A stretch of 64,000 nucleotides of DNA from Mycolicibacterium komossense. GTDB taxonomy: Bacteria > Actinomycetota > Actinomycetes > Mycobacteriales > Mycobacteriaceae. The notes under the pieces are model-generated. The model was not told the DNA's origin and did not search any database. It worked only from the letters and a program-made list of their open reading frames with translations. Positions 54,379 through 62,188 of the stretch are shown in pieces; within the stretch, counting starts at the first letter, position 1, and each line of letters begins with the position of its first letter. Made by a program: the position numbers and the translations under genes. The stretch covers positions 124,001 through 188,000 of the forward strand of contig NZ_JACKTY010000049.1 of NCBI RefSeq assembly GCF_025822605.1, written 5' to 3'.

Positions 54379-55442
54379 CCTCTCGACAATCCGCCGGCCC
54401 TGTGGTCGCCTACGAGCCCTCGCTGGGGCGGGCGGCCCGGGTCGGTTCCTGGGAGCAGTTGGCCAAGGGCACCTTCCGTACCGCTGCCGAGCACCTGGCG
54501 ATGGGGGACGGGGGCGCGGCCGCTGAACTGGTCGAGGTGGCGGTGCTGGAAGCCGACGAATTGCGCGATGTCTACGAGCGCTGGCCGGCGGCCACCGCCG
54601 ATTGGCTACGGGAGCGAGGGGTGGCCGCCGAGCTGATCCTCGCCGAGACCACCTGGCTCACCACACTTATCGGCGAATCGGCAATGGCCGGTATCCACCG
54701 TGCCTGGCCCAAGTTCACCGCCGCCGTCGATACCGCGGCCACCGCGTGCCGGGTGGGAGAGGCAGACGCCGCCGAGGCGATCGAGAACGCGCGCGCGGTG
54801 TGGCAGGTAATCCACGACCGGGCGGTCGACCGGGTCTCGGGGATGATCGATGTCGCAGTGCGCCTGGCCGGGGAGGAACACCTCGGAGCGTTGTGGGACT
54901 ACCTGATGGAGGACTGGTACGAGGCGCACGCGCGCCGGTACAGCCTTGAAAGCCAGCCGTGGCCGACCTCGGCGAATCAGCTCATGATCGCCATCGTCGA
55001 CGGTTTTCACGCCCACCTGAGCGGGACCGGCAGGCAGGGCGACATCGAGATCGTCGAGGAACCCCAACGCATCGGCTTCCGTTTTGCGCCTTGCGGATCC
55101 GGAGGGCGCTCCCTTGATGTCCGCATCACCGACGGTGCCCCCCGGGCGGGTGCGCCCTTCGGCTTCGCGGTGACCACCGAGCCACACGACTGGGCTTGGA
55201 ACACCGTCGGTATCTGCTCCTACTGTGTGCACTGCTGCCAACTCAACGAGGTCATGGCGATCGACCGGCTCGGATATCCGACCCGGGTCATCGACCCGCC
55301 GACCTGGACAGCCGACGCACCCGTGACGTCCTGCACGTGGTGGGTCTACCACGATCCCGCTGACATCCCCGACCGCGTCTATCGGCGCGTCGGGCGGGAT
55401 CCGGCCCGCAGGCCGACCAGAGGAGGAGTGCATGATGGCTGA
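54375..55442 (+). CDS. Unknown protein with a C-x2-C-x2-CC motif
   Basis: A 355-residue soluble protein that I do not assign to a known enzyme. The N-terminal two-thirds is helical and acidic. The C-terminal third carries Cys281-x2-Cys284-x2-Cys287-Cys288 followed by Cys320 in TSCTWW. These cysteines could bind zinc or an iron-sulfur cluster, or act as redox thiols. It lies between an SDR and the first glutamine-synthetase-like ligase, overlapping both, so it must work in the same pathway. The start is the ATG that overlaps the SDR stop. Confidence 0.7.
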   Translation: MTSRQSAGPVVAYEPSLGRAARVGSWEQLAKGTFRTAAEHLAMGDGGAAAELVEVAVLEADELRDVYERWPAATADWLRERGVAAELILAETTWLTTLIGESAMAGIHRAWPKFTAAVDTAATACRVGEADAAEAIENARAVWQVIHDRAVDRVSGMIDVAVRLAGEEHLGALWDYLMEDWYEAHARRYSLESQPWPTSANQLMIAIVDGFHAHLSGTGRQGDIEIVEEPQRIGFRFAPCGSGGRSLDVRITDGAPRAGAPFGFAVTTEPHDWAWNTVGICSYCVHCCQLNEVMAIDRLGYPTRVIDPPTWTADAPVTSCTWWVYHDPADIPDRVYRRVGRDPARRPTRGGVHDG

Positions 55443-56715
55443 GTCCGTGGCGATGACACAGCTGGAAATCCCGGACTACGACCTGGGCATTCGTGGAAAA
55501 GTAGTGCGGACCAACAAGACCCGTCAGCCGACCAGCCTGGCGATGTGCACCATCGTCTATGGCCTTTCGATCGTCGACGAGGTCACCGACACCCCGTTCA
55601 GCAGTGCGGCCAACGGGTACCCGGACGCCAGGCTGATCCCCGACGAGTCCACCCGCGTCGCTTTGGGCTGGCGACCGGGTACCGACGCCGTCATCGCCGA
55701 TCTGGTCGGCGCCGACGGAACACCGATCGAGATGTCACCTCGCAACACACTGCAACGACTGCTCACCGGATATGACGAGCTGGACCTGCAACCGGTGCTG
55801 GGCTTCGAATACGAGTTGTGGCTCTTTCAGGGTGCGCCCGGCGGTCCCGGCACTCGGCTGCCCTTCGGCACCACCGAAAATGCCTACAGTCTTACCAGAT
55901 CAGCCGAAGTACACTCCCTGGCAACCGAATTCATCGACCGGATGGAGTCCGTCGGGATCACCGTCGAGATGTTCCACTCCGAGCTCGGCCCGGGCTTCTT
56001 CGAGTTCACCCTGGCGCCGGCACCCGCTCTCACCGCCACAGACCACGCGGTTCGGGCCCGTCAGTATCTGCGGGATCTCTGCGCCGAGCGTGGCCTGCAC
56101 GCCAGCTTCATGGCCAAACCGTTTGCCGACAAGTCCGGCGCCGGTGGACACGTGCACTCGAGCCTGACTCGCGACGGTGTCAACGTCTTCTGCGATCAAC
56201 CGCGGCAATTGTCGCCGGAGGGGCGGCATTACCTCGCGGGCCTGCTGGCCGGAATGGCTGACGTCACCCTGATGCTCAATCCCTACGTCAACTCCTACAA
56301 GCGTATCGATCCGGAGATGTTCACCCCGGGCAGCGCGGCGTGGGGCCACGACGACCGCAGCGCGGCGTGCCGAGTGATCCTGGGTGACATCGCGTCCGCG
56401 CGGGTGGAACACCGCCGCCCCGGTGCCGATGCCAGTCCCTATCTGGTCGCCGCCGCCGTGCTGGCCGCCGGCCTGCAGGGCCTGCGCGAGCAATTGCCGC
56501 TGTCGCCCTCGAGTGCCGACTGCGGTGCGCTACCGCCTGATCTGCGCTCTGCCGTCACGTCTTTCGAGTCTTCGGCCTGGCTTCCCGAACTTCTCGGCAA
56601 GCCATTCTGCTCGTCGTTCGCCGCGACCAGACGCGCCGAGGCGCACCGATACGAGCAGTGGCTGCGGCACACCGTCACCAGCTGGGAACTCTCACGTCAT
56701 TTGGAGCACCAATGA
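55432..56715 (+). CDS. Glutamine-synthetase-like gamma-glutamyl ligase (first copy)
   Basis: A 427-residue relative of glutamine synthetase, shorter than GlnA1 (about 478). The catalytic domain keeps the metal-binding glutamates (Glu126 and Glu128 in GFEYELW), HSELGPGFFEFT, the GGHVHSSL segment (His240, His242), NPYVNSYKRI and the final Arg-bearing RVEHRRPGADASPY. Such proteins (PuuA, GlnA3/GlnA4, IpuC) join glutamate to amines with ATP. The N-terminal beta-grasp domain lacks the loop that controls true glutamine synthetase. AGGAGGAG precedes the ATG. It overlaps the second ligase gene by 4 bp; the two could work as a hetero-oligomer or on different amines. Confidence 0.85.
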   Translation: MMAESVAMTQLEIPDYDLGIRGKVVRTNKTRQPTSLAMCTIVYGLSIVDEVTDTPFSSAANGYPDARLIPDESTRVALGWRPGTDAVIADLVGADGTPIEMSPRNTLQRLLTGYDELDLQPVLGFEYELWLFQGAPGGPGTRLPFGTTENAYSLTRSAEVHSLATEFIDRMESVGITVEMFHSELGPGFFEFTLAPAPALTATDHAVRARQYLRDLCAERGLHASFMAKPFADKSGAGGHVHSSLTRDGVNVFCDQPRQLSPEGRHYLAGLLAGMADVTLMLNPYVNSYKRIDPEMFTPGSAAWGHDDRSAACRVILGDIASARVEHRRPGADASPYLVAAAVLAAGLQGLREQLPLSPSSADCGALPPDLRSAVTSFESSAWLPELLGKPFCSSFAATRRAEAHRYEQWLRHTVTSWELSRHLEHQ

Positions 56716-58094
56716 ACACTGAAACGACGTACCTGACTCTCGACGAATTCACCGAACTGGCCGACGCCGGCGAGATCAACACCGTGGTGTGCGCCACCCC
56801 GGATCCGTACGGGCGGTTGGTGGGTAAAAGGCTGACCATCCCCGCGTTTCGGTCGTTGGGCCTGTCCGGCAGCGGTATCAACGCCAGTAGTTTCATCTTC
56901 GCGGTCGACCTGGAGATGAACCCGCTGGACCTGCCGGTGTCCAATGCCGCCAACGGGTGGGCCGACATCCGGCTGGTCCCGGATCTGACCACCCTGCGGC
57001 GGGTGCCGTGGGAGCCGCACGTGGCGTTGGTGATCTGTGATGTCTACCAATCCGATTCGGACACCATGTTGTCCGTCGCGCCTCGCACCATCCTGCGTGA
57101 GCAGGTCGCCCGCGCCCGCGAGCAGCAGTTGTGTTTCAAGTTCGCCTCCGAACTGGAATTCTTCCTGGCAGCAACCCCGCCGCGGCAGGCATGGGAGCTC
57201 GGGTACCAGAACCTGAAGATGCTGTCGGACTATCGATCCGACTATCAGATGGTGCAGTCCAGCCGCGACGACTGGTTCATCGAGCAGATCCGCAACCAGA
57301 TGCCGGGATTCGGGGTGTCTGTCGAGTCGTCCAAGCCGGAATGGGGACTGGGACAACAGGAGGTCACGCTCGATTACTGCGACACCCTGGAGATGGCGGA
57401 CCGCCATGTGCTGTTCAAATACGGTGTCAAACAGCTGGCCCACGCGGCGGATCTGACCGTGACATTCATGGCCAAACCCAAGATCGACGAGGTGGGCTCG
57501 TCGTGTCACCTGCACGTCAGCATGTGGGCGCCCGACGAGGACACCAGCCTGTGCTGGTCGAAGGAGCCAGGCGGCGGGATGTCGGCAAAGTTCGGCTCGT
57601 TCGTCGCCGGCCAGCTGCGGCACGCTCGCGAAGTCGCTTTGATGTATGCGCCGACCATCAACTCCTACAAAAGATTTCAACCTGATCAGTTCGCCGGGAC
57701 CGCCATCGCCGTGGGCGATGACAACCGGTCCTGTGCATTCCGGCTGGTCGGGCGCGGCCCGTCGTATCGCGTCGAGAATCGGATCCCCGGCGGCGACGTC
57801 AACCCGTATTACGCCTATGCGGCAACCATCGCCGCCGGTCTCGACGGGATCGAGCATCGACTGCCGACACCGGACATCTTCGACGGGAATGCCTGGACCG
57901 GCGACAACGTCACCTTGGTGCCGACGTCGATGCACGAGGCACTGCGACTGTTCGCCGAATGCAAGATGGCCCGCGCGGCCTTCGGTGAGGAAGTGTTCGA
58001 CCACCTGCTGGCCTCGTCGCAGAGCGAGCTGAGCGCCTACGATTCGCACACCGTGACCGACTGGGAGTCCCGCCGCTACTACGAGCGTGTCTAG
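56712..58094 (+). CDS. Glutamine-synthetase-like gamma-glutamyl ligase (second copy)
   Basis: A 460-residue protein of the same superfamily but clearly different from its neighbour. The N-terminal domain has TPDPYGRLVGKRL and NPLDLPVSNAANGWADIRLVPD. The catalytic domain has the Glu pair in ASELEFF (Glu147, Glu149), GLGQQEVTLDY, SSCHLHVSM, TINSYKRFQPDQF and RVENRIPGGDVNPY. It likely makes a gamma-glutamyl amide from glutamate, ATP and an amine. The absence of the adenylylation-tyrosine region of GlnA1 argues against a role in general ammonia assimilation. The ATG start is inside the stop of the first ligase gene. Confidence 0.85.
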   Translation: MNTETTYLTLDEFTELADAGEINTVVCATPDPYGRLVGKRLTIPAFRSLGLSGSGINASSFIFAVDLEMNPLDLPVSNAANGWADIRLVPDLTTLRRVPWEPHVALVICDVYQSDSDTMLSVAPRTILREQVARAREQQLCFKFASELEFFLAATPPRQAWELGYQNLKMLSDYRSDYQMVQSSRDDWFIEQIRNQMPGFGVSVESSKPEWGLGQQEVTLDYCDTLEMADRHVLFKYGVKQLAHAADLTVTFMAKPKIDEVGSSCHLHVSMWAPDEDTSLCWSKEPGGGMSAKFGSFVAGQLRHAREVALMYAPTINSYKRFQPDQFAGTAIAVGDDNRSCAFRLVGRGPSYRVENRIPGGDVNPYYAYAATIAAGLDGIEHRLPTPDIFDGNAWTGDNVTLVPTSMHEALRLFAECKMARAAFGEEVFDHLLASSQSELSAYDSHTVTDWESRRYYERV

Positions 58095-58144
58095 CTCAGC
58101 CCGACAACAACTTTCGATATCTGCACGCCATCAAGGAGATGCTC

Positions 58145-59083
58145 ATGCCCATCGATCCCATCGCTCAGAAGATGCTCGACGACGCCAAGAAATCGGGGCG
58201 CCCGAACGCCCACCTGCTCCCCGTGGCGACCGCGCGCCAGAACTTCGAGGACGCCTTCGGCGCCCTGGTGAAGCCACCGATACATCGCGTCGTCGATGTC
58301 ACCATCCCCACTCGTGACGGCCAGACGATCCCCGGACGGTTGTACCTGCCTGCGGAGCAGAGTGCGGTACTGCCACTGACCGTCTATTTCCACGGCGGCG
58401 GCTGGCTTCTGGGCAGCATCGAGTCCCACGACGTCGCGACCCGGCTGCTGGCCAACGCATCCGGTAGCGCGGTGCTGTCGGTGGGATACCGTCGTGGACC
58501 CGAATCCCGATTCCCGACCGCGGTGGACGACGCCGTCGACGCCCTGACGTGGGCCGCTGATCCGGCGTCGGGCCTGGACATCGATCACAGCCACGTGGCG
58601 GTCGCGGGGGACAGCGCCGGTGGCAACCTGGCCGCGGCGATCGCGCTGCACGCCCGCGACACCGGCACCCCTGCGCTACGGCACCAACTGCTGATCTATC
58701 CGGTGACGACCACCGATCTGGGGCGCGGACTGGATCCCGCCTACGACGGGGTGATGCTCGAACGTGACGAATTGCAATGGCACCAGGCCAATTACCTGGC
58801 CGACCCCGGACAGGCCGGCGATCCCCGGGTCAACGTTCTCGACGCCGATCTGGCCGGATTGCCCGAGACCACGATCATCCTGGCCGAATGTGATCCCATC
58901 CGGCCCCAGGGCGAGCTGTATGCCGCCGCCCTCGAGGCGGCCGGGGTGTCCGTCCGCGTTCATCTGACGCCTGGCCTGGTGCACGGCTTCTTCGGGCTCG
59001 ACGAGGTGTTCCCGACCGCGACGGGGGCCATGACGTTTGCCGGCCAGCAGCTCGCGCAGGCCCTCGGTTCGGTGCACCGGTGA
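58145..59083 (+). CDS. Alpha/beta hydrolase, hormone-sensitive lipase (esterase/lactonase) family
   Basis: A 312-residue esterase-type hydrolase with the oxyanion motif HGGGW (83-87), nucleophile Ser157 in GDSAGG, Asp250 in AECDPIR and His280 in VHGFF. It should cleave short- to medium-chain esters or lactones, a fitting partner for the Baeyer-Villiger-type enzyme encoded 0.8 kb further on. The ATG at 58145 is preferred over the one at 58139 because AAGGAG (58133-58138) is 6 bases from it and touches the other. It overlaps the next SDR by 4 bp (GTGA). Confidence 0.88.
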   Translation: MPIDPIAQKMLDDAKKSGRPNAHLLPVATARQNFEDAFGALVKPPIHRVVDVTIPTRDGQTIPGRLYLPAEQSAVLPLTVYFHGGGWLLGSIESHDVATRLLANASGSAVLSVGYRRGPESRFPTAVDDAVDALTWAADPASGLDIDHSHVAVAGDSAGGNLAAAIALHARDTGTPALRHQLLIYPVTTTDLGRGLDPAYDGVMLERDELQWHQANYLADPGQAGDPRVNVLDADLAGLPETTIILAECDPIRPQGELYAAALEAAGVSVRVHLTPGLVHGFFGLDEVFPTATGAMTFAGQQLAQALGSVHR

Positions 59084-59808
59084 CCCGCAGCGCGCTGGTC
59101 ACGGGTGCAGGCGGCGGGATCGGGCTGGCGACCGCCACCCGGCTCGCGAGCGACGGAATCCACGTCACGGCCACCGATGTCAAACCGCGTCCAGCCGATC
59201 TTCCCCGCGACGTCGACTACGTGACATTCGACATGATCGCCGGGTCGCCCGCCGAACTGCTCGGAGCCCTCCCCGGGCCGACGTTGGACTATCTGGTGAA
59301 CGCCGCCGGTCTGGCCCTGTTCGACCGGGACGGATCCGTCCTCGACACCGAGGAAGCCGTCTGGGATGCCACACTCGGGGTCAACCTGCACGGGCTGAGA
59401 CACCTGACGGCAGCGGCTGTGCCGATGCTGCGGGCCGGGCAGGGCAGGAGCGTCGTCAACGTTGCGAGCACTGCCGGAGTGCGAGGCATGGACTCGCCAC
59501 TGGACGCCTACCAGGTCAGCAAGGCCGCGGTCGTGTCGTTATCCAGAAGCCTGGCACTGCAATTGGGGCCGGAGGGCATTCGGGTCAACACCGTGTGCCC
59601 CGGCGCCATCCTCACCCCGATGATCGAGCCGTTGTACGCGGACAACCCAGGGCGGCGCACCGACATGGAGCAACGCACCCCACTGCGTCGGCTCGGCACG
59701 CCTGCGGACATCGCCAACGCCATCGCGTTTCTGCTCTCCGATCAGGCGTCGTTCATCACCGCCACCGACCTGATCGTCGACGGCGGCTGGATCGCCCAGA
59801 TCAAGTAG
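59080..59808 (+). CDS. Short-chain dehydrogenase/reductase, last gene of the main catabolic operon
   Basis: SDR of 242 residues: TGAGGGIGLA, Asp after the second strand (TATDVK, favouring NAD), NAAGLALFD, Ser in NVASTAG and YQVSK, and DGGW at the end. The GTG start overlaps the hydrolase stop. It might oxidise the hydroxy acid released by the hydrolase (inference). A 118-bp gap with a promoter-like region follows. Confidence 0.82.
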   Translation: MTRSALVTGAGGGIGLATATRLASDGIHVTATDVKPRPADLPRDVDYVTFDMIAGSPAELLGALPGPTLDYLVNAAGLALFDRDGSVLDTEEAVWDATLGVNLHGLRHLTAAAVPMLRAGQGRSVVNVASTAGVRGMDSPLDAYQVSKAAVVSLSRSLALQLGPEGIRVNTVCPGAILTPMIEPLYADNPGRRTDMEQRTPLRRLGTPADIANAIAFLLSDQASFITATDLIVDGGWIAQIK

Positions 59809-59839
59809 CAAGCCGCCACATCACAAGCTCTACCACCTA

Positions 59840-59879
59840 TTGACACCCCGATTTATGGTCTAAATACTGAACCTATAGT
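59840..59879 (+). promoter_or_regulatory. Promoter-like region before the monooxygenase gene
   Basis: TTGACA (59840-59845) and TAAATA (59861-59866) stand 15 bases apart, 61 bases before the ATG at 59927. GAACCTATAG (59869-59878) resembles in reverse the CTATAGGTC core of the 31-nt element, so the same regulator may act here. Confidence 0.4.
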
Positions 59880-59926
59880 TATTTAGATCCGCCCCGTAGG
59901 CCCGAATGTTTCGAGGAGAGACCCCG

Positions 59927-61396
59927 ATGGACGCACACGCACAATCGACGCCCCGCGTGGCGGTCATCGGCGCCGGCTTCAGCGGAATCGCTGCCGCAGT
60001 TGCGCTGCGCCGGAAAGGTATCGAAGACTTCGTCATCTTCGAGCAGGCGCCGGGACTCGGTGGCACCTGGTGGCACAACCGCTATCCTGGTGCCGAAGTG
60101 GACCTCGAGTCACACATCTATTCGTTCTCCTTCGAGCGCCACGACTGGACCAGGACCCACGCCGACTGGCGGGAGTTGCTCGGCTATCTCGAGGGGGTGG
60201 CCGACAAATGGGACCTGCGCCGCCGGATCCGATTCAACGAGAACGTCACGGACGTGTCGTGGTCCGATAGCGACCACACGTACACCGTGACCACCGCGGC
60301 GGGTGGCGATCACGGCGTCTTCACCGCAGTGATCAGCGCGGTCGGCTTCCTCAACATCCCCTTGCTACCGCCATTCGCGCGCGAGTCCAACGACTTCCAC
60401 GGCGCGATATGCCACACCTCGCGGTGGATCGAGGGTCTCGACATGACCGGCAAGTCCGTCGCCGTCGTCGGGACCGGATCGTCGGCGGTGCAGATCGTGT
60501 CGGAGGCGGAGCGGGTGGCCGCCGACGTCACCATCTTCCAGCTGGAGCCGAACTGGTTGCTGCCCAAAGAAAGCCGAGCCTTCACTGCACGTGAGCGTCG
60601 CCTGAACCGGAACCGGCTGGTGTATGGCTGGCGGCGTCTGAAGCTCTACGCCGACTACGACCGGCGACAGCTGCGGTCCGGGCACGCCCGGATCGGGGGG
60701 CGAAGTAACAAGCTCCGCCACGCGAAGTCGCGCGAATTCCTCCAGCGGGAACTGGCAGGCCGTCCCGACCTGATCGAGCTCGTCACGCCCAAGTTCGCGT
60801 TCGAAGGCAGGCGGACCGTACTCAGCGACACCTACTACGCCGCGTTGCGCAGCCCGAAAGTCACCTTGGTCCCGCACGGCGTGAAAGGTCTGACCCGGAC
60901 GGGCGCGGTCGATGCCAACGGTGACGAGCACAACTTTGACATCATCGTGTTGGCAACGGGTTTCGACGCCGCCAACTACCTGGGTAACTACCGGGTTCAC
61001 GGGCAGAACGGAGCCGAACTGCACGAGAGCTGGCAGGGCGAGCCGGAAGCATTCCTGGGAATGATGGTTCCCGGATTTCCGAATTTCTTCATCATGTACG
61101 GCCCCAACACCAACTCGGTACCGTTGGTGGCGTTCTACGAGGCCCAGGCCGACTTTGCCGCCGGTCTGATCACGCGGGCGGCGAGGGAAGGTAAGACGGT
61201 CATCGACGTCCGGCGTTCGGCGTTCGTCATCTACAACGACTGGCTCCAGGCCCTGCTGGCGAAGACGGTGTGGTCCACCGCCAACAGCTACTTTCGCGCG
61301 GGAACCGGAAAAATCGTGTCGCAGTGGCCGTTGGGCGCCACCCCCTACATCCTGGCCACCAAGCTGTTGCGCCGGATTGCAATCCGGCTCTCCTGA
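59927..61396 (+). CDS. Flavin monooxygenase with Baeyer-Villiger signature
   Basis: A 489-residue class B flavin monooxygenase. The FAD-binding motif is GAGFSG (15-20), GGTWWHNRYPGAEVD follows, the second dinucleotide motif (NADPH) is in VVGTGSSA, and the Baeyer-Villiger fingerprint FxGxxxHxxxW is exact: Phe157, Gly159, His163, Trp167 (FHGAICHTSRW). Such enzymes insert oxygen next to a ketone to give an ester or lactone, or oxidise N or S. The ATG at 59927 has GAGGAGAG upstream; an ATG at 59906 lies before this ribosome site and is less likely. The amidase gene follows 32 bp later. Confidence 0.87.
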   Translation: MDAHAQSTPRVAVIGAGFSGIAAAVALRRKGIEDFVIFEQAPGLGGTWWHNRYPGAEVDLESHIYSFSFERHDWTRTHADWRELLGYLEGVADKWDLRRRIRFNENVTDVSWSDSDHTYTVTTAAGGDHGVFTAVISAVGFLNIPLLPPFARESNDFHGAICHTSRWIEGLDMTGKSVAVVGTGSSAVQIVSEAERVAADVTIFQLEPNWLLPKESRAFTARERRLNRNRLVYGWRRLKLYADYDRRQLRSGHARIGGRSNKLRHAKSREFLQRELAGRPDLIELVTPKFAFEGRRTVLSDTYYAALRSPKVTLVPHGVKGLTRTGAVDANGDEHNFDIIVLATGFDAANYLGNYRVHGQNGAELHESWQGEPEAFLGMMVPGFPNFFIMYGPNTNSVPLVAFYEAQADFAAGLITRAAREGKTVIDVRRSAFVIYNDWLQALLAKTVWSTANSYFRAGTGKIVSQWPLGATPYILATKLLRRIAIRLS

Positions 61397-61428
61397 ATCG
61401 GTCCACGTCTGAAAGAACTCGATTGCCC

Positions 61429-62178
61429 GTGAAGCCCGTCATCGCAGTGACCCTCAACGCTCAAGAACTCCCAGGCCTGGTGCACTGGCGTCAGATGTTC
61501 GCCGGGTTGCAGCAGTATGGAGCGGTTGCGCTCGGAGTCGACTGTGGTTGCGGGCCGCAGCGCATGTCGCAGCTGCTCGCCCACGTCGACGGGCTGCTGA
61601 TCAGCGGTGGCGGCGATATCGATCCGGCTTTGTACGGAGGGGACCGCCGAGATCCCGAGATCGGTGGGGTGAATGTCGTCCGGGACGGGAATGAGGTCGC
61701 GGCGTTCGAATCCGCCTGGCGTCGACGCATTCCCACCCTGGCCATCTGTCGGGGCGCCCAGCTGGTCAACGCCGTCCGCGGAGGAACTCTCTTTGCGGAC
61801 CTGGCCCGCGACCGGCCCTCGGCAACGCAACATCGACGTACCGAGGAGGAGCTGCTGACCGTGGCCCATCAGGTCACCGTCGCCGCCGACACCCGGCTGG
61901 CGACCTGGCTGAACCACCGGGGTGCGATGGATGTCAACAGTCAGCACCACCAAGGTATCCGGGACCTCGCGCCTGGGTTCGTGGCCACCGCGCTGAGCGA
62001 CGACGGTCTCGTCGAGGCCTTCGAAGCACCCGATAACCCCGTTACCGCGATCCAGTGGCATCCCGAGATCGACTGGAGCAACAGTGAGATGTCCCGGCGT
62101 CTGCTGCGCGGCTTCATCGAATCGTGTGAGCAGAGCGAAAACTCGGACCACCGGCAACTGCTCACCACGAGTTGTTGA
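61429..62178 (+). CDS. Class-I glutamine-amidotransferase-like gamma-glutamyl hydrolase (peptidase C26, PuuD-like)
   Basis: A 249-residue hydrolase of the C26 family with the catalytic triad Cys107 (AICRGAQLVN), His211 and Glu213 (QWHPE), and the DGLLISGGGDIDPALYG segment of PuuD-type enzymes. PuuD removes glutamate from gamma-glutamyl-GABA, and relatives do this for other gamma-glutamyl amides. Together with the two ligases upstream it completes a gamma-glutamylation cycle. The GTG at 61429 gives MKPVIAVTLN; a TTG two codons earlier is possible. It converges with pknG, with 10 bp between the stops. Confidence 0.87.
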   Translation: MKPVIAVTLNAQELPGLVHWRQMFAGLQQYGAVALGVDCGCGPQRMSQLLAHVDGLLISGGGDIDPALYGGDRRDPEIGGVNVVRDGNEVAAFESAWRRRIPTLAICRGAQLVNAVRGGTLFADLARDRPSATQHRRTEEELLTVAHQVTVAADTRLATWLNHRGAMDVNSQHHQGIRDLAPGFVATALSDDGLVEAFEAPDNPVTAIQWHPEIDWSNSEMSRRLLRGFIESCEQSENSDHRQLLTTSC

Positions 62179-62188
62179 TCGCAGGGGG

